Assembly (NCBI GenBank): GCA_045119215.1
Contig: JBGVDD010000168.1
Coordinates: 62,001-126,000 of the forward strand
Source: RUG11237 sp045119215
GTDB lineage: Bacteria; Bacillota; Clostridia; Lachnospirales; Lachnospiraceae
Direction: 5' to 3'
Length of the DNA: 64,000 bases
Made by a program: the position numbers and the translations under genes. Position 1 is the first letter of the stretch, and each line of letters opens with the position of its first letter. Below, one piece after another: positions 8,456 to 18,161 of this stretch. A model generated the notes under the pieces. The model was not told the origin of the DNA and did no database searches. It was given only the letters and a program-made list of their open reading frames with translations.

Positions 8456-9904
8456 ATGTTAGAGAATAAAGATATTATGAAAGAAATTGATATTAACGGA
8501 ATCGAGCCGGCGGATGAGACAAAACGTCAGTATTATTATATGGCTAAGGCTGCAAAGTATATTCAAGAACAGGAAGCACAGGCAGGGAGAAAACTGACTT
8601 ATTTTGTTCAAAATTTCGGGTGCCAGATGAATGCCAGAGATGCAGAAAAACTGGCAGGGGTATTGGAGAAAATTGGTTATGTGGAAGCTCAGGATGAGAA
8701 TGCAGATTTTGTGATTTATAATACCTGTACCGTAAGAGAAAACGCAAATCTAAAGGTATATGGACGACTGGGGCAGTTAAGAGGAATCAAGAGAAAAAAT
8801 CCATTTATGAGAATTGGTTTGTGTGGATGTATGATGCAGGAGGCTCAGGTAGTAGAAAAGATTAAAAAAAGTTACCGCCATGTAGATTTAATTTTTGGAA
8901 CCCATAATGTATTTAAACTGGCTGAGTTGATGGTTACAATGTTGGAACAAAATCAGATGGTAATTGATATATGGCAGGATACGGATAAGATCGTGGAAGA
9001 TTTACCAACTGAGAGAAAATTCAAATTTAAATCCGGGATTAATATTATGTTTGGATGTAACAATTTTTGTACTTACTGTATTGTACCTTATGTGCGTGGT
9101 AGAGAAAGAAGTAGAAAACCGGAGGATATTATTAGGGAAATTAAGAACCTTGTGGCGGATGGCGTAGTGGAAATTATGCTGCTGGGGCAGAATGTAAACT
9201 CTTATGGAAAAAATCTGGAAGAACCGGTGAGTTTTGCAAAATTGTTGGAAATGATTGAAGAAATTGAAGGTTTAGAGAGAATTCGTTTTATGACATCCCA
9301 TCCAAAGGATTTGTCGGATGAATTGATAGAAGTGATGTCAAAATCAAAGAAAATTTGCAGACACTTACATCTGCCGTTACAGTCAGGAAGTTCTAGATTG
9401 CTAAAGGAAATGAATCGCCGCTATGATAAGGAGCAGTATTTAAATCTGGCCCAAAAAATCAAAAAGGCTATACCGGATATTGCTTTGACTACGGATATTA
9501 TTATTGGTTTTCCAGGGGAGACAGAGGAGGATTTTCTCGATACTTTGGATGTGGTAAGGAAAGTAGAATTTGATAATGCATTTACTTTTATCTACTCAAA
9601 GAGAACGGGGACACCAGCAGCTGCTTATGAGAATCAGGTGCCAGAGGATGTGGCAAAGGATAGATTCAATCGTCTGTTAAAGGAAGTGCAGGAGATTGCC
9701 AGAAAAAAAGCCTTTGTTTACGAGAATACTATTCAGCAGGTACTGGTAGAAGAGGTGAATGAGCAGGATTCTACTCTTGTGACCGGAAGAATGTCCAATA
9801 ATTTGCTGGTACATTTCCCAGGAGATGAGTCTATGATTGGAACTATGCAGGAAGTAAAATTGACAGAATGTAAAGGATTTTATTATATCGGAGAACAGGC
9901 TTAG
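8456..9904 (+). CDS. miaB: tRNA-2-methylthio-N6-dimethylallyladenosine synthase
   Basis: A 482-residue radical-SAM methylthiotransferase that adds the 2-methylthio group to i6A37 of tRNAs, downstream of MiaA. It has an N-terminal UPF0004 domain with three conserved cysteines (NFGCQMN, NTCTVR, GLCGCM), a radical SAM core with the cluster cysteines C201, C205 and C208 in CNNFCTYC, and a C-terminal TRAM domain. ATG 8456 follows GAAAGG at seven bases. miaA is 14 kb downstream. Confidence 0.95.
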   Translation: MLENKDIMKEIDINGIEPADETKRQYYYMAKAAKYIQEQEAQAGRKLTYFVQNFGCQMNARDAEKLAGVLEKIGYVEAQDENADFVIYNTCTVRENANLKVYGRLGQLRGIKRKNPFMRIGLCGCMMQEAQVVEKIKKSYRHVDLIFGTHNVFKLAELMVTMLEQNQMVIDIWQDTDKIVEDLPTERKFKFKSGINIMFGCNNFCTYCIVPYVRGRERSRKPEDIIREIKNLVADGVVEIMLLGQNVNSYGKNLEEPVSFAKLLEMIEEIEGLERIRFMTSHPKDLSDELIEVMSKSKKICRHLHLPLQSGSSRLLKEMNRRYDKEQYLNLAQKIKKAIPDIALTTDIIIGFPGETEEDFLDTLDVVRKVEFDNAFTFIYSKRTGTPAAAYENQVPEDVAKDRFNRLLKEVQEIARKKAFVYENTIQQVLVEEVNEQDSTLVTGRMSNNLLVHFPGDESMIGTMQEVKLTECKGFYYIGEQA

Positions 9905-9919
9905 GCCTGTTTTCTTTTT
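9894..9919 (+). terminator. Terminator overlapping the miaB stop
   Basis: AACAGGC / GCCTGTT, a 7-bp stem with loop TTAG, followed by TTTTCTTTTT. The miaB stop codon forms part of the loop. Confidence 0.8.
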
Positions 9920-9953
9920 CAAGAAAGTCTTGAATACAAGAAAGGGTGGAAAA

Positions 9954-11024
9954 ATGTTAGCAGATTATGATTTAGGTGTGATTGTGGAGCCTTTACTAGT
10001 ATGGTTTTCAGAAAATGCAAGAATCTTACCCTGGAGAGAAGAACCCACTCCTTACAGAGTATGGGTTTCAGAGATTATGTTACAACAGACCAGAGTAGAG
10101 GCGGTAAAACCATATTTTGAACGCTTTATGAAAGAGTTGCCTACAGTGCAGACGTTATCCAGTTGCCCCCAAGAGCGTCTTTTAAAATTATGGGAGGGAC
10201 TAGGATATTACAATAGGGTGAAAAATATGCAGATTGCCGCAAAAACCATTGTGGAAGAATATAACGGGGATTTACCAAAAGAGAAGGAAGAACTGATGAA
10301 ACTAAAAGGAATTGGAAGTTACACAGCAGGAGCTATTTCTTCTATTGCATATGGTATGCCTAATTCTGCGGTGGATGGAAATGTGCTTCGTGTAATTTCC
10401 AGGGTCTGTGAAGAAGGCGGGGATGTGCTGAAGGATTCTGTGAAAAGGCAGTTTGAAAACAGGCTTGATGGGGTGATGCCAAAGGAAAAGGCAAGTCAGT
10501 TTAACCAGTCCTTAATGGAACTTGGAGCAAGAGTTTGTATACCAAATGGTGCCCCCTTGTGTGAAGAGTGTCCATTAAAGGAGCTATGTCAGGCCAGGAA
10601 ACATAATAGCTGGAAGAACTATCCGGTAAAGAAAAAGGACAAGTCTCGACGGATTGAGGAACGGACGGTGTTTGTTATTCAAAACAGGGATTCGGTGGTG
10701 TTAAAGAAACGACCTGAAAAAGGGTTATTGTCAGGTATGTATGAATTCCCAAATGTATTAGGACGGCTAACGAAGGAGGAGGCAAAGGTATGGCTTAGGG
10801 AACAGGGGATACCATTTAGTAATGTAGAAGTCCTAAAAGAAGCAAAGCATATTTTTTCACATATTGAATGGCATATGATAGGATATCTGGTTACGGTAGA
10901 AGATTTTGCCAAAAAAGATATCAGTTTGTTTATAGATATTGAAGACATGGAACAAAATTATGCCATACCTACAGCTTTTGAAGCTTATGTAAAAGAAATG
11001 TATCAAAACAGAGGGGGAAAATGA
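9954..11024 (+). CDS. mutY: A/G-specific adenine glycosylase
   Basis: A 356-residue base-excision repair enzyme that removes adenine mispaired with 8-oxoguanine. It has the catalytic helix (EIMLQQTRVEAVKPYF), the helix-hairpin-helix LKGIGSYTAGAI with the catalytic Asp in AVDGNVLRV, a 4Fe-4S site of the form C-x7-C-x2-C-x5-C (CIPNGAPLCEECPLKELC), and a C-terminal NUDIX-like recognition domain. The start at 9954 follows AAAGGGTGG. Confidence 0.95.
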   Translation: MLADYDLGVIVEPLLVWFSENARILPWREEPTPYRVWVSEIMLQQTRVEAVKPYFERFMKELPTVQTLSSCPQERLLKLWEGLGYYNRVKNMQIAAKTIVEEYNGDLPKEKEELMKLKGIGSYTAGAISSIAYGMPNSAVDGNVLRVISRVCEEGGDVLKDSVKRQFENRLDGVMPKEKASQFNQSLMELGARVCIPNGAPLCEECPLKELCQARKHNSWKNYPVKKKDKSRRIEERTVFVIQNRDSVVLKKRPEKGLLSGMYEFPNVLGRLTKEEAKVWLREQGIPFSNVEVLKEAKHIFSHIEWHMIGYLVTVEDFAKKDISLFIDIEDMEQNYAIPTAFEAYVKEMYQNRGGK

Positions 11025-11028
11025 AAGA

Positions 11029-12858
11029 ATGAAAAAAAGAAATAGAAATAAAAATAAAAATAAAAATAAAAATAAAACAAAGGGTGCAAAGGCTGGATTT
11101 CCGGATATTTTGTTGCCTGTCATGATGATTATTGTTGTATTGCCCATGGTGGTTTATTTGATGATGTACAATTCGGGGTTGAGTACGGAACCTTGGTATG
11201 GAGAAAATGATGTGTTGGGGGATTTCTTCTACTATTATAAGAGCAGATGTTTTATCTTTATTTCTATTATTTCATTGGTGGTTTTGGGGATTCACACGTT
11301 GGTGTATAAAGTGAAGGATTTTTTTGTGTTTTTGTGTCCTATAGCATATTTATTGTTTGCCTTTCTAAGCTCTCTTTTTACGGTAAATGAAAAGGATACC
11401 TATATTGGAGGCATTTATCATTTTGAAAGTATCTTTGTGCTGTGTGGCTATGTTATTATCATGATGTATACCTATCGATTTGTAGATTTGAATCATAGGG
11501 AACAGGAAAAGTGGCTGAAATACAGCCTGAATTTATCAGCAGTTTTGCTTGGAGTGGTTGGAATTCTTCAGGCATTGGGGAAAGATTTACTGGATAATCA
11601 ATGTTTTTTGCGTTTCATTACTCCAAAAGAATGGGAAGAATATGTGTTAGAAAATATACAGGATATGTTTTCTAACAACAATGTCTCCTTCTTATTTTAC
11701 AACTCCAATGATGCAGGTTTGTATATCATATTGCTATTACCCATATTTATTTTGTTTGCCATTTACAGTACAGAGAAAAAAGAAAAGATTTTGTATGGGA
11801 TTTTTAGTGTGATTTTTCTGGTGCTGTTGTGGTTTACTTATGGACGTGGGGCTTTGGTGGCGTTCTTTTTGGAATTTCTGTTGGGGAGCGTACTTATAAT
11901 TGTGAAAAACAACCAAAATCTAAAAAAAATACTTGGTTTAGTAGTGCTATTTGCGGTGATATGTGTTATAATGTTCCTTGTGTTTGATGTTGTACTGAAT
12001 CATAAATACACAAAGAGGTTTCAAGAACAGAATAGCAAATCAGAGTTAGAGGAAATTTATACCTTAAAAAAGGGCGTTATGGTTACCTATGCTGATTTCG
12101 ATTTTCTTGTCTGGCGGGATGAAAATGGGGAGTTGATTCTTCAAAGGGAAGAAGAGAAACTTTCTCCTGACGAAGCTACGGGACAGATTGATGCAGAGGG
12201 ATTTGAAAATATCAAATTGCAGGATCTTTCGTATCTGGAGGAGGCCAGGGAAGAAGGGATGTTTTTACTGACCATAGAAGGAATGGATTTTCGCTTTGTT
12301 TATGATACAGAAGAAGAAATGTATTATTACAGAAATGATTTGGGAAAAACAGACAGTCTGGTACAAATTCCGGCACTGGATTTTCATGGCTATGAAACCA
12401 AAGGTTCGGGAAGATTGTATATCTGGTCCAGGGTGTTGCCTTTGTTGAAAGACTACATATTGGTGGGAAGTGGTCCGGATACCTTTTATCGCATCTTTCC
12501 ACAGAATGATTATGTGGGAAAAAAGATTTATACCAGCACAGATGCAAGAATCATAGAAAAAGCTCATAATGGATATCTGGGTACAGCAATTCAGACAGGG
12601 TTGGTTAGTCTTTTATTACTTCTAGCATTTTATGTACAGTATGCGGTAGGATTTTTGAGAAGTTTCTTTCGAGGAGAATTGAAGAATTCTGAGATGGTGT
12701 GGGGACTGGCAGCTTTCCTTGCCAGTACAGGATATCTGGTGTGTAGTTTCTTTTACGATTCTTCGGTACAGTGTACACCTTTGTTTTGTATTCTTCTTGG
12801 AATTGGCTTATCAGTAACAAAGAAAACAGATGGGGAAAAAATAAATCAGACACAATAA
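11029..12858 (+). CDS. O-antigen ligase / Wzy-like polytopic membrane protein
   Basis: A 609-residue protein with about 12 hydrophobic segments, a cationic N-terminus of alternating Asn-Lys, and a ~150-residue soluble, acidic extracellular loop (about 320-470) before the last helices. The motif GSGPDTFYRIFPQND and the following KAHNGYLGTAIQTG fit the WaaL/O-antigen ligase superfamily, which joins or polymerises lipid-linked glycans. The first codons contain five AATAAA units (11047-11076). It starts four bases after mutY. The substrate is unknown. Confidence 0.75.
   Translation: MKKRNRNKNKNKNKNKTKGAKAGFPDILLPVMMIIVVLPMVVYLMMYNSGLSTEPWYGENDVLGDFFYYYKSRCFIFISIISLVVLGIHTLVYKVKDFFVFLCPIAYLLFAFLSSLFTVNEKDTYIGGIYHFESIFVLCGYVIIMMYTYRFVDLNHREQEKWLKYSLNLSAVLLGVVGILQALGKDLLDNQCFLRFITPKEWEEYVLENIQDMFSNNNVSFLFYNSNDAGLYIILLLPIFILFAIYSTEKKEKILYGIFSVIFLVLLWFTYGRGALVAFFLEFLLGSVLIIVKNNQNLKKILGLVVLFAVICVIMFLVFDVVLNHKYTKRFQEQNSKSELEEIYTLKKGVMVTYADFDFLVWRDENGELILQREEEKLSPDEATGQIDAEGFENIKLQDLSYLEEAREEGMFLLTIEGMDFRFVYDTEEEMYYYRNDLGKTDSLVQIPALDFHGYETKGSGRLYIWSRVLPLLKDYILVGSGPDTFYRIFPQNDYVGKKIYTSTDARIIEKAHNGYLGTAIQTGLVSLLLLLAFYVQYAVGFLRSFFRGELKNSEMVWGLAAFLASTGYLVCSFFYDSSVQCTPLFCILLGIGLSVTKKTDGEKINQTQ
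11047..11076 (+). repeat. Hexanucleotide repeat (AATAAA)5 at the gene's 5' end
   Basis: Five perfect AATAAA units encode (Asn-Lys)5 just after the start of the O-antigen ligase-like gene. Unit length is a multiple of three, so copy-number change alters tail length without shifting frame. Confidence 0.9.
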
Positions 12859-12890
12859 AAACAAATATAATAGAAAAGGAGCGTGGGATT

Positions 12891-14027
12891 ATGAATCTCA
12901 AAAAAAGAATTGCCGTATTTTTATGTATGGTATTTGTAATTCCGGCCATGTTGCAAAGCGTGCCTGGATTGACGATGGAAAGTTGTGCAGCTACGACTAC
13001 CAATTATTCTGTTGCAAACAACTGCTATGGTAGTTACACTTTGAAAAATGGATCTACAACCTTTGGTTATGGAAATGACTATTTGATTATTGAAGTGGGA
13101 CAAAAAGTGGATTTGGCATCTATGGTTTACCAGTACAGCTATAGCCCATCTTATACCCAGAAATACTTTGACCAGATTTCAGGTGAAAAGTATTCTTCCT
13201 CAAAGAAAACGGTGGCATCTGTTACCAACAGTGGTGTGGTTACAGCAAAGAAAACAGGTAAGGTCACCATTACAATGAAATACAAAAATGTTGTATACAA
13301 ACAGAATTTCGAAGTCCAGAAGCAGGACATTATAAAGAATAAAAAAGTAAAGGATATCAACAATCGCATTAACAAACTTTGGAAAACCTACAAAAACAAG
13401 AGTATCAATGGAAGCAACCTGACAAAGACATACAACGAAATTATGGAAGTTTATCAGGAAGCGGTATCCCTGAACACCAAATATGTTGCAAAGCAGTCTT
13501 GGACAAGCTGGAAGAAATACCCGAATATAGCAAAAGGTGGTTTTGTGGCCAAAAAAGATAATCGCTATCATCTGGTGGCAGATTGCGAAAAATTGTATAG
13601 AATATATAAAAAAACAGCACAGTATGCTAGCTCAAGTAAAAATACAATCCTGGCTACCGTTGGTGCCAAGGCAATTACCACCAAAACGTTGGTGAACAAT
13701 GGAAAGAAAATGACCGTGGTATTGAATCATAAATTGCAGCCGGCAAGAGTCATTGGTGCTTTTGGATTTGATTCCACAGATTATTCTACCATTACTACAA
13801 AATCAAAGGTAACTATGAGATATGCAATCTATAAGGGAAATGGTTTGACCTTTAAGGACTTTACTAAGGGAGAAAGAATATTGGAGGGAACCATTAAGCT
13901 TACCCCTGGAAAAGACAGATTTAGTACAACGTTAAAGCAGGAACTTGCTCCAGGAAATTATTATGTAGTATTTTATAAGAGTTCTGAATCGGGCGGATTT
14001 AGTTTCTCTACCGCTTTTTCAAAATAA
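12891..14027 (+). CDS. Secreted protein with Big2 (bacterial Ig-like) domain
   Basis: A 378-residue protein with a clear signal peptide (MNLKKRIAVFLCMVFVIPAM, cleavage near SCAA). A Big2-type segment follows at about 45-145, including KKTVASVTNSGVVTAKKTG, then a Lys/Asn-rich helical region and a C-terminal beta domain (about 270-378). No catalytic motif is recognised, and a surface or adhesive role is inference only. ATG 12891 follows AAAGGAG. Confidence 0.65.
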   Translation: MNLKKRIAVFLCMVFVIPAMLQSVPGLTMESCAATTTNYSVANNCYGSYTLKNGSTTFGYGNDYLIIEVGQKVDLASMVYQYSYSPSYTQKYFDQISGEKYSSSKKTVASVTNSGVVTAKKTGKVTITMKYKNVVYKQNFEVQKQDIIKNKKVKDINNRINKLWKTYKNKSINGSNLTKTYNEIMEVYQEAVSLNTKYVAKQSWTSWKKYPNIAKGGFVAKKDNRYHLVADCEKLYRIYKKTAQYASSSKNTILATVGAKAITTKTLVNNGKKMTVVLNHKLQPARVIGAFGFDSTDYSTITTKSKVTMRYAIYKGNGLTFKDFTKGERILEGTIKLTPGKDRFSTTLKQELAPGNYYVVFYKSSESGGFSFSTAFSK

Positions 14028-14064
14028 ACCTTGACTTTTTTATATTTAAGTGATAGTCTATACA

Positions 14065-14355
14065 AGAACCCAAAAGGGGAAAGATATAGAAAAAAGACTA
14101 GGAAAAGAAGTAGTAGGTGAAGGATTTGATTTCAGAAAGCTGTTGGTTGATGTGAAACAGTAGAGAATCGTTGCTGAACTCGTCTTGGAGTTGCTGTCTG
14201 AAAGAAAAGTAGGAACAGACGGATGCCCACCGTTACAGGGGAAGGATATGGAAAGTTTTGTTCTGTATCTAGTGAGTGTGCAGAGCAATCTGCAAATTGG
14301 AGTGGTACCGCGAAGTAGACCTTCGTCTCTGAATATCGGAGACGGAGGTTTTTTT
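14065..14355 (+). ncRNA. T-box leader (leucine) controlling leuA
   Basis: A tRNA-sensing transcription attenuator. The T-box sequence TGGAGTGGTACCGCG is at 14298-14312. It is followed by the terminator CCTTCGTCTC / GAGACGGAGG plus T7 (14320-14355). In the 3' side of stem I, GAACTCG places a CTC leucine codon at 14179-14181, the likely specifier. Uncharged tRNA-Leu would stabilise the antiterminator and allow leuA transcription. The 5' boundary is approximate. A -35-like TTGACT at 14031 lies upstream, with only a weak -10. Confidence 0.9.
14320..14355 (+). terminator. Regulated terminator of the leuA T-box
   Basis: A ten-bp stem (one G-U pair) CCTTCGTCTC / GAGACGGAGG, loop TGAATATCG, then seven T. 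It is the off-state hairpin of the T-box leader. Confidence 0.9.
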
Positions 14356-14435
14356 ATTACATGATGCTTATTCTAGTGTCAAATAATAAATCAACGGTCC
14401 AGGTAGAAATTGTTAGGAAAGGAAGGTATTGTAAT

Positions 14436-16100
14436 ATGAAAAATGTAGAAAAGTATACAAGAGGATATTTTTTACCACCGACGCCTTGCTTTGAATGGAC
14501 AAAGAAGGATTATATTGAAAAGGCACCAACCTGGTGTAGTGTGGATTTGCGTGATGGAAATCAGGCATTGATTGTACCTATGAGTCTGAAGGAAAAAATA
14601 GAATTTTTTAAATTGTTAGTGGAAATCGGATTTAAGGAAATCGAAATCGGATTCCCGGCAGCTTCAGAGACAGAATATGAATTTACCAGAGCTTTGATTG
14701 AACAGAATTTAATTCCTGAGGATGTTACGATTCAGGTTTTAACCCAGGCACGTGAACATATTATCAAAAAGACATTTGAAGCATTAGAGGGATGCCCAAG
14801 GGCTATTGTACATTTATATAATTCTACTTCGGTAGCTCAGAGAGAACAGGTGTTTAAAAAATCCAAGGAAGAAATTTTGAAGATTGCGGTAGACGGAGCG
14901 AAACTGTTAAAGAAGATGGCAGACGAAACAGAAGGAAACTTCTTGTTTGAATATAGTCCTGAAAGTTTTCATGGAACGGAAATTGAATATGCATTAGAAG
15001 TATGTAATGCGGTACTGGATGTGTGGCAACCAACCACTGACAAAAAAGTGATTATCAACTTACCTGCAACTGTGGAGACAGCAATGCCACATATTTACGC
15101 AAGTCAGATTGAATATATGTCTACTCATATGAAGTACAGAGAAAATGTAGTGTTGTCTTTACACCCTCACAATGACAGAGCTTGCGGGGTGGCAGACGCA
15201 GAATTAGGCGTGCTGGCAGGGGCAGACAGAATAGAAGGAACGTTGTTTGGAAATGGAGAGCGTACAGGTAATGTAGATATTGTTGCTTTAGCATTAAATA
15301 TGTACTCTTACGGAGTGGATCCGGAATTAGATTTCTCTGATATGCCTAAGATTTGCGAATTGTATGAGAGAGTGACAAGAATGGAAATCAATCCTAGAAG
15401 TCCATACAGTGGAGCCTTGGTATTTGCGGCATTCTCCGGTTCCCATCAGGATGCTATTGCCAAAGGAATGCAGTGGAAGAATGATTTCGATCCAGAGCAC
15501 TGGACAGTACCATATCTTCCAATCGATCCCCAGGATGTGGGACGAAGCTATGATGCAGATGTAATTCGTATCAACAGTCAATCCGGAAAGGGTGGCGTAG
15601 GTTATATCTTAGAACAGAAGTACGGACTGCATTTACCGGCAAAATTCAGAGAAGTGATGGGATATGCCACAAAGAGTGTGTCAGATCACAAGCACAAAGA
15701 ATTATCTCCAGAGGAGATTTATGATATCTTCACAGAAAGCTTTGTGGATGTAAAGGTACCTATGGACATTACAGAATGTCACTTTCAGCAGGGAAAAGAT
15801 GGGGAAATTACAGCAGTGGTAAGTTCTGTTAAGGATGGAAAAACAAGTGAGACGGAAGCGGTGGGCAATGGTAGATTAGACAGTGTAAGTAATGCACTAA
15901 AGAAATGCTACAACTTAGAGTATAAGATTTCTACCTATCAGGAACATGCCTTAGAAAAGGGTTCCAATTCCTTGGCAATTGCATATGTGGGCATTGACTA
16001 TGGTGATGGGAAAACAGCCTGGGGTAGTAGTATTGACGCAGATATCATTCGTGCCTCTATTGATGCGTTAGTAACTGCAATCAACAATGCAAAGATGTAA
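14436..16100 (+). CDS. leuA: 2-isopropylmalate synthase
   Basis: A 554-residue enzyme for the first committed step of leucine synthesis (acetyl-CoA + 2-oxoisovalerate). The DRE-TIM metallolyase barrel shows the substrate/metal loop (SVDLRDGNQAL), SLHPHNDRACGVADAELG with the metal histidines, and GNGERTGNVD. A C-terminal regulatory domain (about 430-554) is the leucine-feedback module. The sequence is of the long, LeuA2-like type. ATG 14436 follows AAGGAAGG. The upstream T-box with a Leu specifier independently supports the call. leuB/C/D are not in the window. Confidence 0.95.
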   Translation: MKNVEKYTRGYFLPPTPCFEWTKKDYIEKAPTWCSVDLRDGNQALIVPMSLKEKIEFFKLLVEIGFKEIEIGFPAASETEYEFTRALIEQNLIPEDVTIQVLTQAREHIIKKTFEALEGCPRAIVHLYNSTSVAQREQVFKKSKEEILKIAVDGAKLLKKMADETEGNFLFEYSPESFHGTEIEYALEVCNAVLDVWQPTTDKKVIINLPATVETAMPHIYASQIEYMSTHMKYRENVVLSLHPHNDRACGVADAELGVLAGADRIEGTLFGNGERTGNVDIVALALNMYSYGVDPELDFSDMPKICELYERVTRMEINPRSPYSGALVFAAFSGSHQDAIAKGMQWKNDFDPEHWTVPYLPIDPQDVGRSYDADVIRINSQSGKGGVGYILEQKYGLHLPAKFREVMGYATKSVSDHKHKELSPEEIYDIFTESFVDVKVPMDITECHFQQGKDGEITAVVSSVKDGKTSETEAVGNGRLDSVSNALKKCYNLEYKISTYQEHALEKGSNSLAIAYVGIDYGDGKTAWGSSIDADIIRASIDALVTAINNAKM

Positions 16101-16264
16101 GAAGACTGGTAATTATCCATTACCTTACATTTACCGTATCTATTCAGAACTACTGAAAAGTTACCATTTTTCTACATTATTGTTACGTAGATTGTATAAT
16201 TTCACGAATTAAAATGAAAAATTATAAAAATTTAAGAATTATTTTATAAAAATAAAAAAATTAT

Positions 16265-16373
16265 AAAGACCTCCTTGAAAAAAGTGTATTTTAGGAATAA
16301 GATAGTTTACTGTGAGTAAGCTTGATATTACAAAAGTATTACTAAAATATTACGAAATACATAGGAGGTCTTT
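16265..16373 (+). promoter_or_regulatory. Long-range inverted repeat that can sequester the SulP ribosome site
   Basis: AAAGACCTCCT (16265-16275) is the exact reverse complement of AGGAGGTCTTT (16363-16373), which is the ribosome site of the SulP gene (ATG 16379). A second pairing, GTATTT (16285-16290) with AAATAC (16355-16360), would extend the stem. Between the arms are three TATTAC motifs spaced exactly 11 bases apart. A translational switch is inference. Confidence 0.55.
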
Positions 16374-16378
16374 CATTT

Positions 16379-18067
16379 ATGGAAAAGCTGAAACCAAAGT
16401 TGTTTTCGGTCATGAAAACATATTCGAAAGAGCAGTTTGTAAAGGATGTGATTGCAGGCATTATCGTAGCAATTATTGCCCTGCCTTTATCCATTGCATT
16501 AGCTTTAGCATCGGGTGTAAATCCGGAAAGAGGAATTTATACTGCAATTGTAGCAGGTTTTGTGATTTCCTTCCTTGGAGGAAGCCGTGTTCAGATATCT
16601 GGACCAACGGCAGCCTTTGCCTCAATTGTGGCTGGGATTGTGGCAAGGAATGGTATGGATGGATTGATTGTTGCAACCATTCTGGCAGGTATTATGCTTA
16701 TTATTATGGGTATCTGTAGATTTGGTAGTCTGATTAAGTATATTCCGTATACCATTACCACAGGATTTACCTCTGGTATTGCCATTACTATTGCCATTGG
16801 TCAGATTAAGGATTTTTTTGGATTAAAGTTTGAAAATTCTCCCATTGAAACTTTGGATAAGGCAAGAGAAGTAATTCGTTGTATTGGAACCTTTAATGTA
16901 TATGCATTTTTGGTAGGGGCTGTTTCTCTGGCGATTTTAATTGCGTGGCCTATTATGACAAATAAGTTGCCGGTGAACAAGCTGACAAAAGTAATAGCCA
17001 TTATACCTCCATCCTTAATTGTAGTGGTTGTATCTGTCATTATTGTGGCAGTGGGGAATTTGCCGGTAAATACCATTGGAAGCCTTTATGAAATCTCTAA
17101 TAAGCTTCCAACACCCCATATTCCGGTGGCAAGTTTTGTTATGATTAAAAATGTAATGTCTGATGCTTTTACCATTGCCATTTTAGCAGGAATTGAATCC
17201 TTACTTTCCTGCGTGGTTTCGGATGGTATGATTGGTTCAAGACATCGCTCTAATATGGAATTGGTAGCTCAAGGATGTGGAAACGTGGCCTCTGCATTGT
17301 TTGGAGGAATCCCGGCAACAGGTGCCATTGCAAGAACTGCGGCTAATGTAAAAAATGGAGGACGTACTCCAATTGCCGGTATGGTTCATGCTGTTACTTT
17401 GGTTTTAGTTTTAGTAGTGCTTATGCCTTATGCTGCACTGATTCCTATGCCGGCAATCGCAGCAATTCTCTTTATGGTAGCTTACAATATGAGTGAATGG
17501 AGAGCATTCCGTGATTTGATTAAAACAGCTCCCAAAAGTGATATTGTAGTTTTGGTGACTACCTTTGTTCTTACGGTAGTATTTGATCTTGTAGTTGCAA
17601 TTGAAATAGGCGTGGTTTTGGCAGCTGTATTGTTTATGAAGCGTATGAGTGATGTGGCAGATGTGCATGGATGGAAATATATTGGTTCTAATGATGCCTA
17701 TGACGAAGATGTAGATCCGGATAGCATTAATCTTCGTAAAGTTCCTGAAAATACGTTGGTATATGAACTTTCAGGACCAATGTTCTTTGCGGCAGCAGAC
17801 AAGTTTCTTCAGATAGGTTTGGAACCGGGAAAGAATGTTATCATTCTTCGAATGAGAAGTGTGCCAGCCATGGATGTAACAGCATTAAATTCTCTCGAAA
17901 AGTTTTATCAAAAATGTCAAAAGAGTAACATTCGATTATTGTTGTCTCATGTAGAAGAGCAACCGTTAAATATGATGAAACATGCAGGTTTTTATGATAA
18001 AGTAGGAGAGGAAAATTTCTGTGCGCATATTGACGATGCATTGGCAAAGGCGGAAAGCTTGAAATAA
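16379..18067 (+). CDS. SulP family inorganic anion permease with STAS domain
   Basis: A 562-residue transporter. The N-terminus carries the SulP signature (IVAIIALPLSIALALASGVNPERGIYTAIVAG, split over the first two helices), and about 12 hydrophobic segments follow. A C-terminal cytoplasmic STAS domain occupies about 450-555 (LVYELSGPMFFAAADKF, VPAMDVTALNSLE). Members carry sulfate, bicarbonate or other oxyanions; the substrate is not decidable here. AGGAGG at 16363 precedes ATG 16379. It is monocistronic, ended by a strong hairpin. Confidence 0.93.
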   Translation: MEKLKPKLFSVMKTYSKEQFVKDVIAGIIVAIIALPLSIALALASGVNPERGIYTAIVAGFVISFLGGSRVQISGPTAAFASIVAGIVARNGMDGLIVATILAGIMLIIMGICRFGSLIKYIPYTITTGFTSGIAITIAIGQIKDFFGLKFENSPIETLDKAREVIRCIGTFNVYAFLVGAVSLAILIAWPIMTNKLPVNKLTKVIAIIPPSLIVVVVSVIIVAVGNLPVNTIGSLYEISNKLPTPHIPVASFVMIKNVMSDAFTIAILAGIESLLSCVVSDGMIGSRHRSNMELVAQGCGNVASALFGGIPATGAIARTAANVKNGGRTPIAGMVHAVTLVLVLVVLMPYAALIPMPAIAAILFMVAYNMSEWRAFRDLIKTAPKSDIVVLVTTFVLTVVFDLVVAIEIGVVLAAVLFMKRMSDVADVHGWKYIGSNDAYDEDVDPDSINLRKVPENTLVYELSGPMFFAAADKFLQIGLEPGKNVIILRMRSVPAMDVTALNSLEKFYQKCQKSNIRLLLSHVEEQPLNMMKHAGFYDKVGEENFCAHIDDALAKAESLK

Positions 18068-18090
18068 ATTTTTTAAAATGCTATACTGAG

Positions 18091-18120
18091 ACGGTGCGTT
18101 TTTACGCACCGTTTTATAAT
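18091..18120 (+). terminator. Terminator after the SulP gene
   Basis: A perfect 8-bp stem ACGGTGCG / CGCACCGT with loop TTTTTA, followed by TTTATAATT. Confidence 0.85.
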
Positions 18121-18161
18121 TAAAATGAATGATAAGACATAGAAAAAGCGAGGAAAAATAC

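Noticed and set aside
16312..16719. 135-codon open frame overlapping the SulP gene start
   Set aside because: Out of frame with the conserved SulP protein, Cys-rich and without family resemblance.
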